A stretch of 64,000 nt of DNA from a bacterium (GTDB lineage: Bacteria; Chloroflexota; Dormibacteria; Aeolococcales; Bog-877), in the NCBI GenBank assembly GCA_021827985.1, contig JAKATL010000002.1, positions 1 to 64,000 of the forward strand, written 5' to 3'. Below are positions 26,355 to 34,261 of this stretch, one piece after another. The notes under the pieces are model-generated. The model saw only the letters and a list, made by a program, of their open reading frames with translations. It had not been told where the DNA came from and searched no databases. Each line of letters starts with the position of its first letter. Within the stretch, counting starts at the first letter, position 1. Made by a program: the position numbers and the translations under genes.

Positions 26355-27425
26355 ATGACCGCGAAGATTCCGGTCGCCATCCTGGGGGCCACTGGAACGG
26401 TGGGGCAGCAGATGGTGGCCATGCTTGACGGTCACCCCTGGTTCGAACTCGCCGAGCTGGTGGCATCGGACCGGTCTGCGGGCCGGCCGTACGGGGAGGC
26501 GGTCGACTGGAGGCTGCCGGGCTCGCCGCCTGAGAGGGCTGGCCAACTCCGGGTCCAGCCCCTGGCAGAGCTCCCGAGGTCGCGGCTGCTGCTCTCGGCA
26601 CTTGACGCGGCGGTGGCGGCGGACGCCGAGGCCCACCTCGCCTGCCAGGGATATGCGGTGGTGACCAACAGCAGCTCTCACCGGATGGACCCGGAAGTGC
26701 CCCTGGTGATTCCCGAGGTCAACGCCTCCCACCTCGACGCGCTCCAGGGTGTCCGAAGCGGCAGTGGTGGCTTCATCGTCGCCAATCCCAACTGCTCAAC
26801 CATCGGGCTGGTGCTGGCCCTCAAGCCTCTCTGGGACCGCTTCGGCGTGAGCCAGGTCCAGGTGGCAACCATGCAGGCGATCTCGGGCGCAGGCTTGGAC
26901 GGGCTAAGCGCCGGAATGATTGCCGATAACGTTTTGCCCCACATCCCTGGGGAGGAGGAGAAGCTAGAGGCGGAGCCGCGCAAGATCCTCGGGCGATGGG
27001 ATGGCAGCTTCTTGCCCGCCGGTCTGGCGGTGAGCGCGGCCTGCCATCGGGTGGCCGTCCTGGATGGTCACCTGGAGGCGGTCAGCGTGAAGTTGAGGTC
27101 GGCGGCAACGGCCCAGGAGGTGGCAGACGCTTTTGCCTTCTTTCGAGCTGCTCCGGAGGTTGCCGCCCTCCCCAGCTCTCCAACATTCCCGGTCCAGCTT
27201 CACCGCCGGCCCGACCGTCCGCAGCCTCGGCTCGACCGAGGGGTTGGACGCGGGATGACGGTGTCTGTCGGAAGGGTCCGAGAGTGTCCAGTATTGGACT
27301 GGAAGTTCACCGTCCTCACCCACAACCTTGTGCGGGGCGCGGCCGGGGCGGCGCTGCTCAACGCCGAACTACTGGTTGCCCGCGGGCAGGTGGGGTCCGC
27401 ATTTGGGGTTAGCGCGGGCGATTAG
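26355..27425 (+). CDS. asd: Aspartate-semialdehyde dehydrogenase
   Basis: 356 residues. NADP-binding GATGTVGQQMV at the N-terminus, nucleophile Cys in VANPNCSTIGL, and the His of ACHRVAVLDGH. It reduces aspartyl phosphate to the semialdehyde for Lys, Thr, Met and diaminopimelate. No Shine-Dalgarno is visible before the ATG and a TAGGCT abuts it, so initiation may be leaderless. Divergent from thrC-lysC. Its 3' end overlaps convergent xth by four bases. Confidence 0.93.
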   Translation: MTAKIPVAILGATGTVGQQMVAMLDGHPWFELAELVASDRSAGRPYGEAVDWRLPGSPPERAGQLRVQPLAELPRSRLLLSALDAAVAADAEAHLACQGYAVVTNSSSHRMDPEVPLVIPEVNASHLDALQGVRSGSGGFIVANPNCSTIGLVLALKPLWDRFGVSQVQVATMQAISGAGLDGLSAGMIADNVLPHIPGEEEKLEAEPRKILGRWDGSFLPAGLAVSAACHRVAVLDGHLEAVSVKLRSAATAQEVADAFAFFRAAPEVAALPSSPTFPVQLHRRPDRPQPRLDRGVGRGMTVSVGRVRECPVLDWKFTVLTHNLVRGAAGAALLNAELLVARGQVGSAFGVSAGD

Positions 27426-28198
27426 AGCCCGGCCAGGCTGGCCATTAGCGGGGCGTGGTCGCTGGGGCGGGAAGCTTCCCGGGCGGACCGATCGACCTCA
27501 ACCAGGGTCGTTGCCCCGACAAGATCCCGCGACCCGAGCAGGAGGTCGATCCGCATCCCCAGCCCCCGGCGGAAGAATCCCTGGCGGTAGTCCCAGTAGG
27601 TATATGAGGGGGTCTGACCCGGAAGGTCAGCCAGATCGACTACCCCGGCTCCAATCACCGCTGTCAACGCTTCACGTTCCTCCTGGCTCACGTGGGTCTG
27701 CCCCACGAAGGCCGCCGGGTCGAAGACATCGCTGTCCTTGGGCGCGATGTTGAAATCTCCTCCGATGACGAACGCCCTCCCTCCCGCCAGCTCCATGGCC
27801 ACCCGCTCCCTCAGTTCCTCGAGGAAGGCCAGCTTGTAGGTGAAGTAGGGGTGTCCGAGTTCCCGGCCGTTCGGGACGTAGACACTGGCGACGCGCAGGG
27901 GGCCGCAATCGGCGGCGACATAGCGGGCCTCGACCCGGCCGTCGGGGGCCGCCAGTTCCAGCCCGGTGGCGACCTGGTCCAGGCCGACCCGCGACAGTAC
28001 CGCCACTCCGTTCCACCTCCCCTCGCCGTGGTCTGCAACCTGGTAACCGGCGGCCCCGACCTCGGCCCGAGGAAAGGCACCCGGCGGGCACTTGGTCTCC
28101 TGGACCAGGAGCACGTCGGGGCCGCGCCGGTCCAGCCACTCGATCACCAGGGGCAGCCGGGCCTGGATGGAGTTGACGTTCCAGGTGGCGATCAGCAA
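27422..28198 (-). CDS. xth: Exodeoxyribonuclease III
   Basis: 258 residues from a TTG. Exonuclease-endonuclease-phosphatase fold with WNVNSIQARL, QETKCP, YVPNGRE, GGDFNIAPKDSDV, GMRIDLLLGS and the catalytic SDHAPLM. It is an AP endonuclease and 3'-5' exonuclease acting downstream of glycosylases such as nth. Confidence 0.93.
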   Translation of the reverse strand: MLIATWNVNSIQARLPLVIEWLDRRGPDVLLVQETKCPPGAFPRAEVGAAGYQVADHGEGRWNGVAVLSRVGLDQVATGLELAAPDGRVEARYVAADCGPLRVASVYVPNGRELGHPYFTYKLAFLEELRERVAMELAGGRAFVIGGDFNIAPKDSDVFDPAAFVGQTHVSQEEREALTAVIGAGVVDLADLPGQTPSYTYWDYRQGFFRRGLGMRIDLLLGSRDLVGATTLVEVDRSAREASRPSDHAPLMASLAGL

Positions 28199-28220
28199 GA
28201 GAAGAGACCCGGCGGCCGCC

Positions 28221-30065
28221 TCATCCCACCCGCTCCAGGTCGGAGTTGGCGAACTGTTCGAAGTAGAGGCGGGAGTAGACCCCCTCCTGGGCCAGGAGCT
28301 CAGTGTGCGTGCCCTGCTCCACTATCTCACCGTGGTCCAGGACCAGGATCTGGTGCGCAGCCAGGATGGTGGAGAGGCGGTGGGCGATGGCGATGGTCGT
28401 CCGTCCCCCCATCAGCTTTTCCAGCGCCGACTGGATGGCCCGCTCGCTGTGGGTGTCCAGGGCGCTGGTGGCCTCGTCCAGGACCAGCACCCTCGGGTTC
28501 TTGAGAATGGCCCGTGCCAGCGCTACCCTCTGCTTCTCCCCACCGCTGAGGCGGTAGCCCCGCTCCCCGGTCATGGTGTCGTACCCGTCGGGGAGCTCCA
28601 TGATCCGATCGTGGATGGACGCCGCTCGGGCTGCCTGCTCCAGCTCCTCCTGGCCGGCGTCGGCCTTGCCGACCAGAAGGTTCTCCCGGATGGTGCCATG
28701 GAAGAGGAACGTCTCCTGGGTCACGACAGCGATGGCATCCCGGAGAGTCTCCTGGGTCAGGTCCCGAAGATCGTGGCCGTCCAGGGTGACCCGGCCCTCG
28801 TCTACGTCGTAGAGGCGTGCTGCCAGGTAGGTGAGAGTGCTCTTGCCGGCTCCGCTGTGTCCGACCAGCGCTATCAGCTGGCCCGGGCTGGCGTGGAAGG
28901 AGACGTCCCGCACCGCGGGCGGAGAGTCCGGCTCGTACTGGAAGGTGACGCCCTCGAACGCCAGCTCTCCCCGGATCGAGGCCGCCGGGATCGCCAGCGC
29001 TCCCTCACGGTCCTGGATCTCCACCCTCTCGTCCAGGTACTGGAAGATGCGCTCGAAGAGGGCCAGAGCGCCCTGCAGCTCGACCTGGATGTTGAGCAGC
29101 TGCCCGACGGGGAAGAAGAGCTGCGACTGGAAGGTGGTGAAGGCCACCAGCGTGCCCACCGACGCCCCCCCGGTCCGGCCGGCGCCGAGGAAGACCCCAG
29201 CCACCAGGTAAACGAGGGCGGGCAGGATGGAGAAGAAGGTGGAGATGAATCCGAAGAACCACCTCCCCACCATCTGCTGCCGGATCATGAGATCGGTGAG
29301 CCGGCCGGTCTCGGTGACGTACCTCTGCTGGGTGACCTTCTCCCGGCCGAAGACCTTGCTGAGAAGGATCCCACTCACCGAGAGCGTCTCCTCGGCGATC
29401 GCCGAGAGGTCGGCCAGGGTGGACTGGGTGTCCGCGCTGACCTTCCTGCGCACCTCACCTACCCGGGCCGTCACCAGCAGGAAGACGGGCATCAGAACCA
29501 CCGAAAGGAGGGTCAGCTGCCAGCTGAGAACCGCCATGCCAGTCAGGGTGGCGGCCGCCCTGGTCAGGTTGGAGACGATGCTGGTGGCGGTGTTGGTGAT
29601 CACCGAGTCCACCCCGCCGACGTCGTTGGTGAGCCGCGACTGGATCTCCCCGGTCCGGGTGGCGGTGAAGAACCTGAGCGGCAGGCTCTGGAGGTGGCTG
29701 TAGAGGGCGACCCTGAGGTCCTGCATCATCCGCTGGCCGACCACGGCGTTGAGATAGGTCTGCCAGACCCCGAGCCCGGTGCTCACCACCGGGGTTATCA
29801 CCATCACCCCTACGAAGATGAGGAGCAGATGGACGTTGCGCTTCAAGATGGCGTCGTCGATGATCAGCTTCAGCATCACCGGGTTGACGATCCCGAGGCC
29901 GGCCACCACCACCAGGATCAGAAGCACCCCGGTGACCTTCCACCGGTAGGGGCGGAAGAGGCGGAGCACCCTGAGGATAGTGCTGCGCTGGATCTTCCCG
30001 GGAGGGCGCTCCTGCTGGTATCCAGCCATCAGGCGGCGGGGCCCCCCTCCCATGCGCATCGCCAT
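28221..30065 (-). CDS. ABC exporter half-transporter (ABCB-like)
   Basis: 614 residues. Six-helix type I exporter domain (about 35-330) followed by an ATPase with Walker A GHSGAGKST, signature YRLSGGEKQR, Walker B RVLVLDEATSALD and H-loop IAHRLST. One gene, so probably a homodimer. Substrate unknown (lipid or drug). It lies 22 bases upstream of xth on the same strand. Confidence 0.92.
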   Translation of the reverse strand: MAMRMGGGPRRLMAGYQQERPPGKIQRSTILRVLRLFRPYRWKVTGVLLILVVVAGLGIVNPVMLKLIIDDAILKRNVHLLLIFVGVMVITPVVSTGLGVWQTYLNAVVGQRMMQDLRVALYSHLQSLPLRFFTATRTGEIQSRLTNDVGGVDSVITNTATSIVSNLTRAAATLTGMAVLSWQLTLLSVVLMPVFLLVTARVGEVRRKVSADTQSTLADLSAIAEETLSVSGILLSKVFGREKVTQQRYVTETGRLTDLMIRQQMVGRWFFGFISTFFSILPALVYLVAGVFLGAGRTGGASVGTLVAFTTFQSQLFFPVGQLLNIQVELQGALALFERIFQYLDERVEIQDREGALAIPAASIRGELAFEGVTFQYEPDSPPAVRDVSFHASPGQLIALVGHSGAGKSTLTYLAARLYDVDEGRVTLDGHDLRDLTQETLRDAIAVVTQETFLFHGTIRENLLVGKADAGQEELEQAARAASIHDRIMELPDGYDTMTGERGYRLSGGEKQRVALARAILKNPRVLVLDEATSALDTHSERAIQSALEKLMGGRTTIAIAHRLSTILAAHQILVLDHGEIVEQGTHTELLAQEGVYSRLYFEQFANSDLERVG

Positions 30066-30148
30066 CCGGTCTAGCCTTCCTCGCTCTTGCTCAACTCAGC
30101 CCCGGGCGATCTTATCGTTCGGCGCGGAGTCCGGGCAGTTGGCCGGTC

Positions 30149-30154
30149 TAAACT
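30149..30154 (+). promoter_or_regulatory. Candidate -10 of ppdK
   Basis: TAAACT lies 41 bases before the ppdK ATG. The same hexamer precedes the CorC and SDR genes. No matching -35 is evident, so this rests on recurrence only. Confidence 0.3.
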
Positions 30155-30194
30155 CACAGCAGGGAGGATTCAAGGGGAAAGGAGGCCAGCATCC

Positions 30195-32894
30195 ATGTCA
30201 CAGACCGTTGCCAGGACCCGTCCGCGGACCAAGGCCGCCGCCGCCCGCAAGTTCGTGTACGACTTCGAGGAGGGCAACGCGGAGATGCGGGGCCTGCTCG
30301 GGGGAAAGGGAGCGGGAGTGGCCGAGATGACCCGGGCGGGGCTGCCCGTGCCCCCGGGGTTCACCATCACCACCGAGGCGTGTCTGGCGTATCTGGAGAA
30401 GGGGACCTTCCCGGAAGGGATGATGGAGGAGGTCCGGACTCACCTTCAGAGGCTGGAGTCGACCGCCGGCCGGCGCTTCGGGGACCCCAAGGACCCGCTT
30501 TTGGTCTCGGTGCGCTCCGGTGCCGCCTTCTCGATGCCGGGGATGATGGACACGGTGCTCAACCTCGGCCTCAACGAGAGAACCCTGGAGGGGCTGGCCC
30601 AGGCCACCGGGGACCTGCGCTTCGCCCGGGATGCCTACCGGAGGTTCGTCCAGATGTATGGGCGGATCGTCCTCGGCATCGAGGGCGAGCTCTTCGATGA
30701 GGAGCTGGAGGCCGCCAAGCGCCGCCAGGGGGTGAAGACGGACGCCGAGCTCGACCCCGAGTCCCTGGAGAAGCTGGCGGCCACCTACCGTGTCACCGTC
30801 GAGCGCCGGACCGGCAATCCGTTCCCGGAGGAGCCCTGGGAGCAGCTGACCGGGGCGATAGCCGCGGTCTTCTCCTCCTGGAACGGCAAGCGGGCCGTCG
30901 CCTATCGTGAGTACAACCACATCCCGCACACCCTGGGGACCGCCGTCAACGTGCAGGCCATGGTCTTCGGGAACATGGGCCAGGACTCCGGCACCGGGGT
31001 GGCCTTCACCCGCGATCCCTCCACCGGTGAGCGTCGGCTCTACGGCGAGTACCTGCTCAACGCCCAGGGCGAGGACGTGGTGGCGGGGATCCGCACCCCC
31101 CAGCCGATCGCCAGCCTGGAGAGCAGCCTGCCGGAGGTGTACCGGCAGTTTCAGGAGATCGCCGAGAAGCTGGAGCGGCACTACCGCGACGTACAGGACA
31201 TGGAGTTCACCATCGAGCGGGGGAAGCTCTACATGCTGCAGACGCGCACCGGCAAGCGCACCGCGGCAGCGGCGGTCAAGATAGCCGTGGACATGGTGGA
31301 CGAGGGGTTGATCACCCGCGAGGAGGCTCTGTCCCGGGTAGAGCCGGAGCAGGTGGACCACCTTCTCCATCGAGCGATCGACCCGAGGGCGGAGGTCAAG
31401 GTACTGGCCCAGGGCCTGGCCGCCTCCCCGGGGGCGGCCACCGGGGCGGCAGTCTTCGATGCCGACCGGGCCGAGGAGATGGCCAAGAAGGGGCAGCGAT
31501 CCATCCTGGTGCGCATCGAGACCAACCCTGATGACGTGCACGGGATGATCGCCGCCGAGGGCGTGCTCACCTCCCGCGGCGGCCGGACCTCGCACGCCGC
31601 GGTGGTGGCCAGGGGGATGGGCAAGCCGTGCGTGGCCGGCTGTGACGGGATCCGGGTGGACCTGGAGAAGCGGCGCTTTGCCGCCGACGGGGTGACCATT
31701 AAAGAAGGAGACCTCATCACCATCGACGGGACCACCGGCCGGGTGATCCAGGGTTCAGTCCCCATGGTCGAGGCTGGGGTGTCAGGAGATCTCGAGAAGC
31801 TTCTCAAGACGGCCGACCAGGTGCGGCGCCTCAAGGTCTACGCCAACGCCGACACCCCTGAGGATGCCCGCCGGGCCCGGGAATTCGGGGCCCAGGGGAT
31901 CGGGCTCTGCCGGACCGAGCACATGTTCATGCAGCAGGAGCGGCTTCCCCATGTGCAGGCGATGATCCTGGCCCAGGACTCGACCGCCCGCAAGGAGGCC
32001 CTGGACCAGCTCCTGCCCTTCCAGCGGGGGGACTTCATCGGAATCCTTGAGGCCATGCAGGGGCTCCCGGTGATCATCCGGCTCATCGACCCACCCCTCC
32101 ATGAGTTCCTGCCCAGCCACGACGAGCTGCTCGAGGAGGTGACCCGGCTCCGGGCACTGAAGAAGAGCGGAAAGAAGCTGCAGCGGGCGGAGCGACTTCT
32201 GGCTGCGGTCGAGGAGCTGCGTGAGCAGAACCCCATGCTGGGACTCCGAGGATGCCGGCTCGGCCTGCTGTTCCCTGAGATCATCGAGATGCAGGTGCGG
32301 GCCATCGCTGAGGCGGCATCGCAGCTGCGCCAGCGGCGCGTCCGCGCCATCCCCGAGATCATGGTGCCGCTCGTCGGGCACGCCGAGGAGCTGCGCCGCT
32401 CCCGCCTGGTGATCGAGGCCACCCTCAAGCAGGTGGCCAAGGAGCAGGGAGTGCGCTTCGAGACCAAGATCGGGACCATGATCGAGGTCCCGCGTGCCGC
32501 GCTGACCGCTGGGTCCATCGCCGAGCACGCCCAGTTCTTCTCCTTCGGTACCAACGACTTGACCCAGATGACCTTTGGTGTGTCACGGGACGACGCCGAG
32601 GGCAAGTTCCTGCGCCGCTACGTCGAGGACGGCATCCTGCCCGCCAATCCCTTCGAGCACCTGGACCCGGACGGCGTCGGTCGCCTGATGGGTCTGGCGG
32701 TCCAGGAGGGGAGGGGGACGAGGCCGGCCCTGGAGGTGGGGATCTGCGGCGAGCACGGGGGCGACGCCCAGTCGATCGCGATCTGTGAGCGTCTCGGCCT
32801 GGACTACGTCTCCAGCTCGCCGTTCCGGGTCCCCGGGGCCCGGCTGGCTGCCGCCCAAGCCCGACTGGCTGAGGGGGGAGCCAGGGACGTCTGA
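30195..32894 (+). CDS. ppdK: Pyruvate phosphate dikinase
   Basis: 899 residues from an ATG with GGAAAGGAGG upstream. ATP-grasp N-terminal domain (LLGGKGAGVAEMTRAGLPVPPGF), phosphohistidine domain (GGRTSHAAVVARGMGKPCVAG, catalytic His) and PEP/pyruvate barrel (GLCRTEHMFM..., IGTMIEVPRAAL, FGTNDLTQMTFG, EVGICGEHGGD with the catalytic Cys). It interconverts ATP + pyruvate + Pi and AMP + PEP + PPi; full length. No regulatory-protein gene is adjacent. Confidence 0.96.
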   Translation: MSQTVARTRPRTKAAAARKFVYDFEEGNAEMRGLLGGKGAGVAEMTRAGLPVPPGFTITTEACLAYLEKGTFPEGMMEEVRTHLQRLESTAGRRFGDPKDPLLVSVRSGAAFSMPGMMDTVLNLGLNERTLEGLAQATGDLRFARDAYRRFVQMYGRIVLGIEGELFDEELEAAKRRQGVKTDAELDPESLEKLAATYRVTVERRTGNPFPEEPWEQLTGAIAAVFSSWNGKRAVAYREYNHIPHTLGTAVNVQAMVFGNMGQDSGTGVAFTRDPSTGERRLYGEYLLNAQGEDVVAGIRTPQPIASLESSLPEVYRQFQEIAEKLERHYRDVQDMEFTIERGKLYMLQTRTGKRTAAAAVKIAVDMVDEGLITREEALSRVEPEQVDHLLHRAIDPRAEVKVLAQGLAASPGAATGAAVFDADRAEEMAKKGQRSILVRIETNPDDVHGMIAAEGVLTSRGGRTSHAAVVARGMGKPCVAGCDGIRVDLEKRRFAADGVTIKEGDLITIDGTTGRVIQGSVPMVEAGVSGDLEKLLKTADQVRRLKVYANADTPEDARRAREFGAQGIGLCRTEHMFMQQERLPHVQAMILAQDSTARKEALDQLLPFQRGDFIGILEAMQGLPVIIRLIDPPLHEFLPSHDELLEEVTRLRALKKSGKKLQRAERLLAAVEELREQNPMLGLRGCRLGLLFPEIIEMQVRAIAEAASQLRQRRVRAIPEIMVPLVGHAEELRRSRLVIEATLKQVAKEQGVRFETKIGTMIEVPRAALTAGSIAEHAQFFSFGTNDLTQMTFGVSRDDAEGKFLRRYVEDGILPANPFEHLDPDGVGRLMGLAVQEGRGTRPALEVGICGEHGGDAQSIAICERLGLDYVSSSPFRVPGARLAAAQARLAEGGARDV

Positions 32895-32904
32895 CCGGCC
32901 TGGT

Positions 32905-32935
32905 GCCCCAGCCCGCCCTTCAGGCGGTCTGGGGC
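32905..32935. terminator. Bidirectional hairpin between convergent genes
   Basis: GCCCCAG (32905-32911) pairs with CTGGGGC (32929-32935); CCGCC and GGCGG pair inside around CTTCA. It begins 11 bases after the ppdK stop and covers the 3' end of the convergent gene. There is no T-run, as is usual in high-GC genomes. Confidence 0.6.
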
Positions 32936-33375
32936 CCCGGCTCAGGAACCGCCAGGACTGACTCCAGCAGAGGGCGCCACGGAACGGCCTCCCAGCCGCG
33001 CTCCCGAGCCACCTCGCGGGCCAGCCGGCACGCTTCATCCACCCAGGCGATCTCCGCGGCGAACTGTGCGGAGACCCGCCAGCCCGCCTCCGGGACGAGG
33101 CGCCCGGTCTCCGTGGCCACGGCGTCGCCGAAGAGCCGGACGGCCTCGTGCGAGGCGGACAGGATGTGGGCCAGGTGGCCGTGCTCTGGTTGCGAGGCTA
33201 CCTCAACCGCCCAGCGGGCACAGGCGAAGGCCCGGTGCCACTCCGACCGCTCGTCGGAACCGAGCTTCGCGGCACGTGCCCGGTAGTGGGCGAGTTCTTC
33301 GCTGGGGCCGGCAGTCATGGCGGTGCCGAGGCAATCCAGGAGATGTGCGGCCATGAAGCTGGGTTCAGTGTCCAC
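32920..33375 (-). CDS. Conserved-looking helical protein of unknown function
   Basis: 151 residues from a GTG (an ATG seven codons in is an alternative). Almost entirely alpha-helical and amphipathic, with His/Trp-rich stretches (EWHRAFACARWAVEVA; HGHLAHILSASHEAV). No membrane segment, signal or recognised family. It is convergent with ppdK and divergent from the sulfur island. Codon use looks like its neighbours, so it is probably real. Confidence 0.55.
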   Translation of the reverse strand: MDTEPSFMAAHLLDCLGTAMTAGPSEELAHYRARAAKLGSDERSEWHRAFACARWAVEVASQPEHGHLAHILSASHEAVRLFGDAVATETGRLVPEAGWRVSAQFAAEIAWVDEACRLAREVARERGWEAVPWRPLLESVLAVPEPGPQTA

Positions 33376-33551
33376 GCCAAGACTCTACCGCCCACCGCCT
33401 CTCCGGCGCCGCCCTCCTCCACCCTGAGGGCGGGCGCGCGTGAACCCCGGGGGGTACCGGGTGATTCCCTGCTGTAGGGCGTGCTGAGGCCGAACCTACG
33501 CTGGGATCACCCGATCAAGAGAGCGGCGCCGGAGCGCCGAGGAGGTGACCC
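33376..33551 (+). promoter_or_regulatory. Leader region of the sulfur island
   Basis: 176 bases without a gene, upstream of tusA. GTAGG (33475-33479) and CCTAC (33496-33500) form a spaced dyad, and a short GC hairpin (CGGCGC/GCGCCG) lies just before the AGGAGGTGACC ribosome site. No convincing -35/-10 pair is seen. Confidence 0.3.
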
Positions 33552-33809
33552 ATGATGGCTATCGAGCAGTTGACGGCCCTGGAGGCCCAGAAGACGGTCG
33601 ATGCGCGGGGAACCTCCTGCCCCGGTCCCATCCTGGCGGCCAAGAAGGGGATCGTCGAGGTCAAGGTCGGCGAGGTGATGGCGGTGCTCTCCACCGACTC
33701 CGGAACCAAGAAGGACCTTCCGGCCTGGGCGGCCAAGATGGGACACGAGTTCCTTGGGGTAGTGGACGAGCAGGGCTACTTCAAGTGCTTCGTGAGGAGG
33801 ATGAAGTAA
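33552..33809 (+). CDS. tusA: TusA/SirA-family sulfurtransferase
   Basis: 85 residues with a strong AGGAGGTGACC site. The family signature is VDARGTSCPGPILAAKK with the persulfide-carrying C23 in CPGP. TusA proteins accept sulfane sulfur from cysteine desulfurases or rhodaneses and pass it to DsrE/TusE-type partners; in dsr or shdr loci they feed sulfur oxidation. It is the first gene of the hdr-like operon, which favours the dissimilatory role. Confidence 0.9.
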   Translation: MMAIEQLTALEAQKTVDARGTSCPGPILAAKKGIVEVKVGEVMAVLSTDSGTKKDLPAWAAKMGHEFLGVVDEQGYFKCFVRRMK

Positions 33810-33815
33810 CCGGCC

Positions 33816-34259
33816 ATGGCAACCACCATGGCGCCGCCGGCCCCCACGGCGGGAACCACCTTCGGCCCCAAGATCCTGGTGTTCTCCACCAATAACATCT
33901 CGGATCCGGGGATCGACCTGGCGGGCAGCTCGCATCTGCACTACTCCCCCCGGGCGATGACGATCGCGGTTCCCTGCAGCAGCGGGATCGCCCCGGAGTG
34001 GATCGCCTACGCCTTCGACCAGGGGTTTGATGGGGTCTTCATCGCCTCCGACGGCGAGGAGTGCAGCTACCTCACCGACTGCTCGGAGCGGTCGGCCAAG
34101 TTGTTCGAGAGAGCGCAGGCGATGATGGCGGAGAAGGGGTACGCCCCGGAGCGCCTCAAGATGGCGGCCATCTGCTCGGTCTGCGCCGAGCCCTTCGTGA
34201 AGTACATGCACGAGTTCGAAGCCCAGCTGCGGGAGCTGGGCCCGGTCGGGGTGGCATAG
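33816..34259 (+). CDS. MvhD/FlpD-like hydrogenase iron-sulfur subunit homologue
   Basis: 147 residues. The fold-defining pattern of MvhD is visible: KILVFSTNN, DLAGSSHLHYSP, PCSSGIAPEWIAYAFDQGFDGVFIA and ECSYLTDC. Methanogen MvhD uses several cysteines to bind [2Fe-2S] and relays electrons to HdrA. Here the usual N-terminal CNWC is STNNIS, leaving C54, C83, C89, C120 and C123. The gene ends two bases before hdrA, so it likely docks on HdrA. No hydrogenase MvhAG genes are present. Confidence 0.75.
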   Translation: MATTMAPPAPTAGTTFGPKILVFSTNNISDPGIDLAGSSHLHYSPRAMTIAVPCSSGIAPEWIAYAFDQGFDGVFIASDGEECSYLTDCSERSAKLFERAQAMMAEKGYAPERLKMAAICSVCAEPFVKYMHEFEAQLRELGPVGVA

Positions 34260-34261
34260 CC

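Noticed and set aside
28092-30074. A 660-residue frame opposite the ABC exporter
   Set aside because: It is antisense to a gene with complete Walker and signature motifs, has a Gly/Pro/His/Asp-rich composition typical of antisense frames in GC-rich DNA, and resembles no family.
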